DNA from: an uncultured bacterium
Lineage (GTDB): Bacteria; Verrucomicrobiota; Lentisphaeria; Oligosphaerales; Oligosphaeraceae
Direction of reading: 5' to 3'
Length of the DNA: 64,000 nucleotides
NCBI GenBank assembly: GCA_902776645.1
Contig: CACYQT010000005.1
Coordinates: 62,001-126,000 of the forward strand
The notes under the pieces were generated by a model. It did no database searches. It worked only from the letters and a program-made list of their open reading frames with translations, and was not told the origin of the DNA. This document shows positions 56,849 through 64,000 of the stretch, piece by piece. Made by a program: the position numbers and the translations under genes. Within the stretch, counting starts at the first letter, position 1, and the number at the start of each line of letters is the position of its first letter.

Positions 56849-59773
56849 TTATTTCTTGGGGGCGTGGATGAATTGGATGTCGCGGATCCAGTAGGTCAGC
56901 TTGTGGCCGACCGGATTGGCGCCGATGCGGATCATCTGGATGTCCTTCCTGTTTGCGACATCTTGAATGACAAGGCGGCGCGTCTCCCATGTGGTCAGTG
57001 GCGAAGCGTAGCCGACGCCTCTGTAGCCGCCTGTTTGATTTTCCTTGTGGGGAACGAGCATGAGGAGGGCGGTCTTGAAGTCGTTTTCGACCTTGTCCTG
57101 CACGGATTTGACGTCGAACTGGACGGCGAAGACGTCTTCCAGCGACTCCTGCGGCAGTTGCAAAATGTGTTCCGGATAGAACCAGCGATCTTTGGCCGGA
57201 TCCGTCCATTCCAGATCGAAGCGGAGGGCCTTTTCGGCTTCGTCATAGACGACGGAATAGGAATCCGCCGACGTGTTGCGCCGCCAGGCTTCGGGCTTCA
57301 TGAGATGGTCCATCATCGTGTATGTGCAGCGCTTCAGGAAGAGGCCGATGAGACGGACGGGCATGACGAAACGGGATGACTTCTTGTCGTTGAAAAGCCC
57401 TGTGATGACGAGCTTTGTGTCATAGCTCTTCTCTTCGTGGGTTGGTTTGTAGATTGCATCGAATTCGACTTTGCCCATGGCGGGCAGGGCGATGGTTTCG
57501 GGCATGCCGTCCAAAACGCCGCCTTCGACGAGCAGGCGGCCCGTCTTGGGCGTATTGTCCAGATTCCAGACCTGCACTTTTAGGCGGCCCGTCTCGTTTG
57601 GCATTTCCGCTAAGGACTTGCGGTTGGCGGATTTGAAATCATCCTTATTGGCATCGACGCGGATGACGACGGTGAGATCTTCGTCCGCCGACGGCGCGTA
57701 GGTGATCATCTTTCCGCGCGGGTAGGCGGGCTTCTTCGTGGCGGAAAGACCGCGGAGTCCGTCGATATAGGCGGGCCAACGGGTGGCGTTCAGCGTGGCG
57801 GCGCCGTTGGCGGCAGTGACGGTGAAGGGCGTTCCGACCATGTCCGTGGCGGCGTATTCGCCGTCGGCGAGCGGGAGGGTGAACGTCGTGGCGTTGTCCG
57901 TCGTGATTTTCAGATTGGAGCCGCGGCTTGTATCGACTTCGGAGACGGCCCAATAGACGAGTGTCTGGGAGCCGTCGGGCTGGTCGAAAAGATAGACTTT
58001 CACGTTGTCATTGACGGCGATTTCTCCGGCGAGCTTGGCGGGATTAAGATGGTTTGTCATAGTGGAGATAGCGGCGTAGGAAGGCTTTACCGTTCCGTCA
58101 CGGCGGAGGATGCCCCAGTCTTTCGTGCCGTTGCGTTCATTGTAGGAGCCGAAGACGAAATAGTAGTTGCGGATGAGGCCGCCCATCATGTGGGCGATCT
58201 GCGATTTCGGATAGAATTCGGCTAGAATCATCTCCTGTTCGGGCGAATGCGCCTTCAGGCCTTTCTTGACGCCGTCGCCTGTGGAGTTGCCTTCGAGATT
58301 GGTGCCGCATTCGGTGATCCAGACCTCCCAGTCCGAGCGGCCGATGTCGTCGAGAAGCTTGTGGATTTCGTTGTAGAAGGCGGGATAGTTGGCGATGGGG
58401 GCGTAGGTGTGGAAATTCGCGAAATCGCTGAATTTGGCGGAATCATTTTCGAACATCGTATAGACGTACGGATTCAGCGGGCCTGCGCAGATGGCGCCGA
58501 AGGTGACGGACATGTCCTTCTTGCCGGCCTTGAAGCCGAGATAGGCGGCTTTGAAGGCGGCGGCGTAGTCCCATGCGGATTCTGGGGCGAAGCCGATGTC
58601 CTGCTCGTTCCAGAATTCCCAATCGAGCATGCAGTCGCCGAAGACCTCCGCATTGTATTTACAATATGTATATAAGGCGGCGAGATTGGCGGGAAGCTTT
58701 TCGATGCGATCTGCCCAATTGGCGGAATCATGGAACATGCCGGAGATGTAGATGCCGCGCTCTTTGCACATTTTGGCGTTGTCGAGATAATGGCCGTATT
58801 GGGGCGGTTCGTTCGGCTTCGGCTGCGTCTGATTCCATGAAAGGCGTTCGCGGATATGGACGAGGCCGGCCCATTTGCAGAGATCGGCGGTGAGGCGGTA
58901 GGTGTCGCCGTCGTACCATGGGCATTCGAACGTGCCCGGGCGGCTGACCCAGCTGAGGGCGGCGTCCATCGCGAAGAAGGAGTCCTTCGGGAAGACGCGT
59001 TTGGCGGGATCGACGATGACCGTGAACGAATAGTCGCGTAGGCTTATATCTGAATCATTGGTCGTTTTTATCATGTAGTAGCCAGGCTTCTGCGGCGGAA
59101 TGACGAGCGGCTCCTTGCCGTCCGCGGGCCATGCGCCTTGGAGGAGGACGTTGCCATGCCAATCCTCAACGGTGTAGCGGAGGTTCGGAAGGACGCGGGT
59201 GGCCTTGAAGACATGTTCGGAATTTTCAAAGAAGACGGTTGACGGGGCGTCGGTCGTGACGGCGGGCTGGTAAACGCGTTCCATGGGAGTTCCTCCAAAA
59301 CGGATGTTCTTGACGAAATATGTGTGTTTCAAATACTTGGGATTCATGCTAAGCTGTAATTCATCGGCCGAGTTGAGATCCAGATGCGAAAGGTCGAGCG
59401 TGATGGTTTTCCATTGGCCAGGCTCGGCAGGAGTATAGCTGGCCCTGCCGCCCAGCATGAGAAGGCAGGTCACAAAGCCGTTGAAATCCGGCGTGGGGGC
59501 GATCTTCATGTCGAACGTCATGGTTTTCGCGCCGTTGAACGTCACGGGAGACTTGACACGGAATTTCGGATAGATCCATTTATCGACGTTCGCTGGAAAT
59601 GTGACATCAAAGCGAAGGGCCTGCTCCGCTTCGTCAAAGGAGATGGTCATGGAGCCGGACGAATTGGCCGTCCATTTCTTCGGATTCATCAAATCCTCCT
59701 GCGACGGGAAGACGGATGGCTGCGCGAAAACGGCGATGGACAGGATGGCCAGCAGGGAGCAGAGCAGTTTCAT
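56849..59773 (-). CDS. Secreted GH-A-clan-like glycosidase with duplicated flanking modules (copy 1)
   Basis: 974 residues, clearly a tandem paralogue of the next gene, with the same layout: a signal peptide (about 1-17), an N-terminal sandwich (NPKKWTANSSGSMTISFDEA), a TIM barrel with Glu390 in DWEFWNEQDIGF and Glu488 in ITECGTN, and a C-terminal copy of the sandwich (KPEAWRRNTSADSYSVVYDE). The two proteins agree closely around the active site but differ in the outer modules, suggesting different substrates or attachment sites. AAGGAGG precedes the start. The gap on its 5' side carries the palindromic repeats. Confidence 0.75.
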   Translation of the reverse strand: MKLLCSLLAILSIAVFAQPSVFPSQEDLMNPKKWTANSSGSMTISFDEAEQALRFDVTFPANVDKWIYPKFRVKSPVTFNGAKTMTFDMKIAPTPDFNGFVTCLLMLGGRASYTPAEPGQWKTITLDLSHLDLNSADELQLSMNPKYLKHTYFVKNIRFGGTPMERVYQPAVTTDAPSTVFFENSEHVFKATRVLPNLRYTVEDWHGNVLLQGAWPADGKEPLVIPPQKPGYYMIKTTNDSDISLRDYSFTVIVDPAKRVFPKDSFFAMDAALSWVSRPGTFECPWYDGDTYRLTADLCKWAGLVHIRERLSWNQTQPKPNEPPQYGHYLDNAKMCKERGIYISGMFHDSANWADRIEKLPANLAALYTYCKYNAEVFGDCMLDWEFWNEQDIGFAPESAWDYAAAFKAAYLGFKAGKKDMSVTFGAICAGPLNPYVYTMFENDSAKFSDFANFHTYAPIANYPAFYNEIHKLLDDIGRSDWEVWITECGTNLEGNSTGDGVKKGLKAHSPEQEMILAEFYPKSQIAHMMGGLIRNYYFVFGSYNERNGTKDWGILRRDGTVKPSYAAISTMTNHLNPAKLAGEIAVNDNVKVYLFDQPDGSQTLVYWAVSEVDTSRGSNLKITTDNATTFTLPLADGEYAATDMVGTPFTVTAANGAATLNATRWPAYIDGLRGLSATKKPAYPRGKMITYAPSADEDLTVVIRVDANKDDFKSANRKSLAEMPNETGRLKVQVWNLDNTPKTGRLLVEGGVLDGMPETIALPAMGKVEFDAIYKPTHEEKSYDTKLVITGLFNDKKSSRFVMPVRLIGLFLKRCTYTMMDHLMKPEAWRRNTSADSYSVVYDEAEKALRFDLEWTDPAKDRWFYPEHILQLPQESLEDVFAVQFDVKSVQDKVENDFKTALLMLVPHKENQTGGYRGVGYASPLTTWETRRLVIQDVANRKDIQMIRIGANPVGHKLTYWIRDIQFIHAPKK

Positions 59774-59815
59774 GTATCCTCCTTGTATTAATGTGGTTGG
59801 ATGTTATTGGTTATC

Positions 59816-59864
59816 CGACGGCGGAACGCGCCGTTATCGTCGACGGCGGGGACGCCGTCGTTAC
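59816..59864. repeat. GC-rich palindromic repeat (REP-like), one perfect and one decayed copy
   Basis: CGACGGCG-GGGA-CGCCGTCG followed by TTAC at 59841-59864. A degraded version (CGACGGCGG..CGCCG) lies directly before it at 59816-59833. A near-identical copy is at 61925-61947. It lies in the 100-base gap between the glycosidase and the esterase genes. Confidence 0.85.
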
Positions 59865-59873
59865 CTCCCATTC

Positions 59874-60749
59874 CTATCGTGGTGGTTCGAGTTTGGCCTG
59901 GACGGCGTTCGTGTAGAGGTCGTCGAAGGCCTTCCGTTCCGCCGAACCTTCCGCCAGCGACTGGCGTTTCCATTGCGTGCGGAGAAAGTTGGCGGCGAGA
60001 GACGTCCATTGGCCGACATCGATCGTATCGATGCCGAGCAACATGCCGTGAGCACCGTAGGGGAAGACGTGGAGTTCGCACGGGCGGCCGGCCTTGCCCA
60101 TGACGTCCGCGAACAAAAGGCTGTTCTGATAGGGCACCATCTGGTCGGCGAATGTGCACCAAACGAACGACGGCGGCGTCTTTTCGTTGATGCGATACTG
60201 GAGGGAGTATTTGACGTTCAGTTCCGCATATTGGTCGCCGAGGAGGTTTTTGCCTGTATGGACATTGCTCCAGCCTTCCAGTGAGATGACGGGATAGCCC
60301 ATGATGAGGGCGGTCGGCCATGGATCGACGGCGTCGTATTCGTCTTGATCCGAAGCGTCGATGGCTTCATCTTGCAACGTGCCCAGACATCCGGTCAGAT
60401 GGCCTCCGGCAGAGAAGCCGCAAGCGGCGATCTGGTCCGGAATGATCTTCCATGCTTCGGCATTGCCGCGGATGATTTTCATGGCGCGGAGGGCGTCCTG
60501 CTGCGGTTCCGGATAGCGGTGCGGCTGGCAGCGATAATTGAGCACGAGCGTGTGGAAGCCTAATTCGTTGAAACGACGGGCGATGGCGTAGCCTTCCGTC
60601 GATTCGCAGACACAGCCGTAGCCGCCGCCCGGAATGACGAGAATGGCACCGTGCGGGGCGCCGTCGTCAAGCAAATAGGTGGTGATGGACGGCGGGGCCT
60701 GCTTCGTGACGATTTGGCGGTTGTTCCAGAGTTTGATGACTTCGTTCAT
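59874..60749 (-). CDS. Alpha/beta hydrolase, acetyl-esterase-like
   Basis: 291 residues without signal peptide. The oxyanion loop is VIPGGGYG, the nucleophile Ser113 lies in GFSAGGH, and the late acid and histidine fall in TFADQMVPY and PYGAHG. This is the BD-FAE/acetylxylan-esterase-like group that removes acetyl groups from sugars. It lies between the Gfo/Idh gene and the tandem glycosidases and would deacetylate their products. A palindromic repeat begins ten bases after its stop. Confidence 0.88.
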   Translation of the reverse strand: MNEVIKLWNNRQIVTKQAPPSITTYLLDDGAPHGAILVIPGGGYGCVCESTEGYAIARRFNELGFHTLVLNYRCQPHRYPEPQQDALRAMKIIRGNAEAWKIIPDQIAACGFSAGGHLTGCLGTLQDEAIDASDQDEYDAVDPWPTALIMGYPVISLEGWSNVHTGKNLLGDQYAELNVKYSLQYRINEKTPPSFVWCTFADQMVPYQNSLLFADVMGKAGRPCELHVFPYGAHGMLLGIDTIDVGQWTSLAANFLRTQWKRQSLAEGSAERKAFDDLYTNAVQAKLEPPR

Positions 60750-60798
60750 AAATATGCTCTTTTGATGATTATGTTTCTGTTATAAAGTGAAACTGCAT

Positions 60799-61821
60799 TC
60801 AAAGGCCAAGGCCTGGGAAGCCGCAGGCGGCAAGGAGTGTTTCATGCAGAAGATATTCGTGTTCAAACGGATACGGATTGACTATGTCGCCGCGGACGAT
60901 GTGGAAGAATTCCTCCAGCTGACCGGCATAGCGGTCGTTCATGGTTCCGCAATCGACGACGTGGGTGCCCGCCTTGTAGTCTTCCGTATCATATTTCAAG
61001 GTAAGGCGCGGCGTGAGATGCCGCGTATAATATTCGTTTCCAGGCGGTTCGATGGGGCAGAGTTCGAAGGTGCCTTTCGTGCCGCAGACGATGAGACGGC
61101 GGTGTTTCATGCCGTCGATTTCCTCCACGGAGACGCGAACGGTGGCGGTGGCGACGGGATATTCGAGGACGGCGAGGCCGTTGTCGATGAGGCCGTCGTT
61201 TCGCGTCTGCCGCATGAACGGCGTGACCTTGTCCGGCTTGCCTAACATGCTGATGACCAAGTCAATGAGATATCCTGCGAAAATGTACATGGCGCCGCCT
61301 TTGAACTGCGCGAGCCAACGGCGGTAGTCCGGATTGTCGCCGTCGTAGCGGCTCATGACGGCGTGGATTTCGAAGATGTCTCCAAGCCATCCTTTCCGGA
61401 CGATATCCAGACAGAATTTGATGGCGGGATTGTAGCGGTAGATGTAGGCGAGCTGCAACGCCAGATTGCTGTTTTTACAGATGTCGATGAGCTGTCTGAA
61501 ATCTCCAAGCGACTGCCCCGCAGGCTTGTCCAGATGGATGTGGAGGCCGCGTTTGGCGGCGCGGATGGCGGTGGTGACCAGATCGAAGCCGTCGGTTTCG
61601 ACGGCGACGGCTTCGAGGCCCGGAACGGCGAACAGCTCCTCTTCGGTCATGAACGGAAGGCCTTTGTAGGCGTTGAGCGAAGAGCGTTTCCGATACCATT
61701 CCGGATCGCTTTCGACGACGCCGACGACTTCAAACAGGTCGGGCAGTTTCCGCAGGGCGGCCATTTTGGCCTCTCCGTGGTTGTGTCCGATGCCGAGCTG
61801 ACCGATTTTGATGCGTTTCAT
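60799..61821 (-). CDS. Gfo/Idh/MocA-family oxidoreductase
   Basis: 340 residues. The Rossmann domain opens KIGQLGIGHNHGEAKM, with a His in the glycine loop, and the active-site region reads LHIHLDKPAGQSLGDF (the EKP lysine as DKP). The C-terminal alpha/beta domain carries the usual sheet. These NAD(P)-dependent enzymes oxidise or reduce sugars and cyclitols. Next to a sugar isomerase/epimerase and an FAD-dependent oxidoreductase, it suggests oxidative handling of released sugars. Confidence 0.92.
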   Translation of the reverse strand: MKRIKIGQLGIGHNHGEAKMAALRKLPDLFEVVGVVESDPEWYRKRSSLNAYKGLPFMTEEELFAVPGLEAVAVETDGFDLVTTAIRAAKRGLHIHLDKPAGQSLGDFRQLIDICKNSNLALQLAYIYRYNPAIKFCLDIVRKGWLGDIFEIHAVMSRYDGDNPDYRRWLAQFKGGAMYIFAGYLIDLVISMLGKPDKVTPFMRQTRNDGLIDNGLAVLEYPVATATVRVSVEEIDGMKHRRLIVCGTKGTFELCPIEPPGNEYYTRHLTPRLTLKYDTEDYKAGTHVVDCGTMNDRYAGQLEEFFHIVRGDIVNPYPFEHEYLLHETLLAACGFPGLGL

Positions 61822-61871
61822 GGTGCTGTTCTATAGTGATGTGGGAATGGGACAGATGGGACAATCATTTT

Positions 61872-61916
61872 AGTCCCATAAGTCCCAGTGGTCTCAGTAG
61901 TCCCAGTAGTCCCAGT
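61872..61916. repeat. 9-bp tandem repeat
   Basis: Five units in register: AGTCCCATA, AGTCCCAGT, GGTCTCAGT, AGTCCCAGT, AGTCCCAGT. On the - strand the core is GGGACT. An ATGGGAC just upstream (61857-61863) can pair with the first unit. Confidence 0.9.
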
Positions 61917-61924
61917 AATCCGCG

Positions 61925-61947
61925 CGACGGCGGGACGCCGTCGTTAC
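61925..61947. repeat. GC-rich palindromic repeat, second locus
   Basis: CGACGGCG-GGA-CGCCGTCG followed by TTAC, almost the same as the copy at 59841. The TTA of the unit is the stop codon of the isomerase gene on the - strand. Confidence 0.9.
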
Positions 61948-62822
61948 AGTCCTTTCTTGCAGTCTTCGACGATCTTCATGAAGCGGCGGCCGTATTCGAC
62001 ATAGTTGTCGTACATCGCCTGGGCCTGCGCGGTCACGGCGCTATCGTGGAAGACAAGCTGCATGTGGGGCTCCATGGAGAAGCCGCCGTCATAGCCGTTC
62101 TTGATGAGATCCGCGACGATCTTTTTGACGTCGCCGTCGCCTTCGCCGGGCCATGTGTAGGTGGTCTTCTTCGTTGCGACATCGTAGGTTCCGTCTTTGA
62201 TATGGACGTAGACGATGTAGTCGCGGACATGTTCGTAGAACTCCCAGCTGGATTCCTGCGGATACGGTTTCGGTTTGGACTTGTCCAACGTGAAGACAGG
62301 ATTGCCCGTATCGAAGACAAGCTTGAGGCCGGGCACGTTTTCGAGCAGTTTCAACGTGAAAGGCCAGCCCATGCCGCCGTAGTTCATGCAGTTTTCGTGG
62401 ACGGGCTGGATGCCGTTGTCCAAGAACATCTTGACGAGAATGCGGAGGCGGCGGAAACGTTCCTCCTCCATCTGGTCGTTGGGCTCGCGGTCGTCAAGAC
62501 GCGCGAAGCTCATGATGCGGATGAGCTTGGTTCCGAGGCGTTTCATACGCGGGATGGCGCGTTCCGTCTCTGCGAGGGACGAATCGAACGGCTCCGTGAT
62601 TTTCTTGCCCCAGTTGGCGATGGCGGAGCCGAAGCAGTTGATTTTGATGCCTGCGGCGTCCAATGCGTCCGCCGCACGGTCGAACTGGTCCTGCGGGAGG
62701 TCGTGGATGTTGACGCCGTCGATGGCGCGGGATTCGATGTTCGTCCAGCCGAGTTCCTTCGTTGCTTTGATCTGGCCGGCGAGATCTTTGGCGGCTTCGT
62801 CTGCAAAACCTGTGAAATACAT
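61944..62822 (-). CDS. Sugar phosphate isomerase/epimerase (xylose-isomerase-like TIM barrel)
   Basis: 292 residues. Likely metal ligands of this fold are seen in order: the Glu of VHENC, the Asp of FDTGNP, the His of VHIKDG and the Glu of SMEPH. Family members interconvert keto and aldo sugars or epimerise them, and some act on 3-keto-glycosides. It is preceded in the transcript by the FAD-dependent oxidoreductase and followed by the Gfo/Idh gene. GGAG lies before the start. The stop codon is supplied by a palindromic repeat. Confidence 0.9.
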   Translation of the reverse strand: MYFTGFADEAAKDLAGQIKATKELGWTNIESRAIDGVNIHDLPQDQFDRAADALDAAGIKINCFGSAIANWGKKITEPFDSSLAETERAIPRMKRLGTKLIRIMSFARLDDREPNDQMEEERFRRLRILVKMFLDNGIQPVHENCMNYGGMGWPFTLKLLENVPGLKLVFDTGNPVFTLDKSKPKPYPQESSWEFYEHVRDYIVYVHIKDGTYDVATKKTTYTWPGEGDGDVKKIVADLIKNGYDGGFSMEPHMQLVFHDSAVTAQAQAMYDNYVEYGRRFMKIVEDCKKGL

Positions 62823-62853
62823 GTGTGGCTCCTTGGGGAAAAGTGGTAGTATA

Positions 62854-62906
62854 AAGGGATTAGAAGAGATTCAAGGGATAAATGGGGGAAGGGATTCAAG
62901 GGAGAG
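62854..62906. repeat. Imperfect 9-bp repeat
   Basis: AAGGGATTAG, AAGAGATTC, AAGGGATAA, a shorter unit, AAGGGATTC and AAGGGAGAG fill most of the 86-base gap and end 2 bases from the stop of the FAD oxidoreductase gene. Confidence 0.75.
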
Positions 62907-62908
62907 AG

Positions 62909-64000
62909 CTATTTCTCCAGGCAGGCGTTTTCGGAGGCGAGGCGCTGCTGGAGGAGTTTGACATCGATGTCCGCGCATGCGCAGTTCTGCTCGATGGCGA
63001 TGGCGGCGGCGTTGCCGGCGGCTTCGCCGAGGCCGAAGCAAGGCGGCATGACGCGGATGGCGGAAAGCACTGGGCGGTCGCAGGAAACGTTGCGGCCGGC
63101 GGCGAGCAGATTGTCGATGCCATGCGGCAGCAACATGCGATAGGGGAGGGTGTAGCTCGTCGTCGACGGGATGTAGATGCCGCCGAGGCCGATATGCGTG
63201 TCGCGCGAATTGCTGCAGACGAGAATGGTGTCGGGGAAGACTTCGCCGTCGATGAGCGACTGTTCGCGGAGGACGAAATCGCCATGGATGCGGCGCGTTT
63301 CGCGGATGCCGGGCATGGTGGCGGTTTCGACGAGGCGGATGTTTTCGCAGCCGCGGACGTATTTGCGGAGGAATTTCAAAATGGCCATGATCTGCTTGCG
63401 GCCCGTCAGCATGATGGCGGTCTGCCCTTCCGTGGTGGATCCGTCGACGTCCGGAATGCGGGTGATGTTGCAGCGCCATGTGCCGTCGCAGCTCTTGTAG
63501 AGGCCAAGTCGTTTGCGCGGAATGGGATATTCGCCTGCGGCCATGGCGGTTTCGATTTCCGGCGTGTAGCGCATGGACATTTCGCCCTGCGCGGCGCGGC
63601 GTTCAAGCAGTTTGGATTCGTCGACGCCTTCGATGGTGAAGAACAGTCCGGCGGCCTGCATTTCGCCAGTCTGGTCGTCGCCTTTGAACATGGGGCAGCC
63701 GGCGATGGTGGCGACATCGCCGTCGCCCGTGCAGTCGATGACCTGTTTCGCCTTGATGAACACAACGCCTTCCTTTGCAAGGAAGAAGACGCCTTCCAGA
63801 CGGGAGCCGTTCTTCTTGACGTCAAGCGACTGGACGCCGTACAGAATATCGACGCCAGCCTCTTCGCACATCTCTTCGGCGACGGTCTTGAACGCCTCCG
63901 AATTGAACGGCGTGACGTTGCGGTGGCCTTTCGAATGCCATGACGAATAGGCATCGCCGTTTTCGATGGACATCGGATCGATGGCGCCGCCGGCGGCGAT
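62909..64000 (-). CDS. FAD-dependent oxidoreductase (5' end outside window)
   Basis: The frame stays open to the window edge (IAAGGAIDPMSIEN), so the start and the N-terminal FAD-binding GxGxxG lie beyond base 64000. The visible 363 residues carry VIDCTGDGDVATIAGCPMF, GIRETRRIHGDFVL and the late LLAAGRNVSCDRPVLSAIRV with GLGEAAGNAAAIA, typical of the FAD_oxidored family common in Lentisphaerota-type polysaccharide loci. It is the first visible gene of the - strand group. Confidence 0.9.
   Translation of the reverse strand: MAAGGAIDPMSIENGDAYSSWHSKGHRNVTPFNSEAFKTVAEEMCEEAGVDILYGVQSLDVKKNGSRLEGVFFLAKEGVVFIKAKQVIDCTGDGDVATIAGCPMFKGDDQTGEMQAAGLFFTIEGVDESKLLERRAAQGEMSMRYTPEIETAMAAGEYPIPRKRLGLYKSCDGTWRCNITRIPDVDGSTTEGQTAIMLTGRKQIMAILKFLRKYVRGCENIRLVETATMPGIRETRRIHGDFVLREQSLIDGEVFPDTILVCSNSRDTHIGLGGIYIPSTTSYTLPYRMLLPHGIDNLLAAGRNVSCDRPVLSAIRVMPPCFGLGEAAGNAAAIAIEQNCACADIDVKLLQQRLASENACLEK

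Overview
The window looks like a chromosomal segment of a GC-rich (roughly 55-60 % by eye) bacterium. My best guess is a member of the PVC superphylum such as Lentisphaerota or Kiritimatiellota. That is an inference from the mix of secreted glycosidases, a DUF4838 protein, a corrinoid methyltransferase pair, Gfo/Idh plus sugar-isomerase genes and odd intergenic short repeats; no rRNA gene is present to settle it.

Left part (1-30.4 kb), housekeeping, almost all on the + strand. The order is hisB (cut by the window edge), thrS, infC, rpmI, rplT; a tRNA-Glu on the - strand; a membrane-anchored pseudokinase; ispG; rpsA; then tRNA-Thr, tuf, rpmG, tRNA-Trp, secE, nusG, rplK, rplA, rplJ, rplL, rpoB, rpoC; then rpsL, rpsG, an EF-G-type GTPase, rpsJ, rplC, rplD, rplW, rplB and rpsS. 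The S10 cluster stops after rpsS at a strong intrinsic terminator. Good sigma70-like promoters precede rpsA, tRNA-Thr/tuf and rpsL, and an attenuator-like terminator lies between rplL and rpoB. Oddities are a ThrRS without its N-terminal domain, an infC that appears to start at ATC, rifampicin- and streptomycin-resistance-type residues in RpoB and S12, a cysteine cluster in EF-Tu, insertions in RpoC, and an EF-G without the usual domain IV histidine loop.

Middle part (30.4-52.2 kb), accessory. An Eis-like GNAT, a GH38 enzyme, two small unknown proteins, a DUF4838 protein, a 7-bp tandem repeat, a GH29 fucosidase, a GH32 enzyme (- strand), a UroD-like methyltransferase with its corrinoid protein, a YhhN membrane protein, a MarR/RND efflux operon, a phosphodiester glycosidase and a GH36 alpha-galactosidase.

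Right part (52.2-64 kb). Seven co-directional genes on the - strand, read from right to left: FAD-dependent oxidoreductase (cut by the edge), sugar isomerase/epimerase, Gfo/Idh/MocA dehydrogenase, alpha/beta hydrolase, two tandem ~970-residue TIM-barrel glycosidase-like proteins with duplicated flanking modules, and a beta-helix pectate-lyase-like protein. Together with the middle part this resembles a polysaccharide-degradation locus without SusC/SusD genes in view. Secreted enzymes would trim a fucose-, mannose-, galactose- or fructose-containing glycan, and redox and isomerase enzymes would process the released sugars. Several genes in this half end directly at short tandem or palindromic repeats, which is the most unusual non-coding feature of the window.
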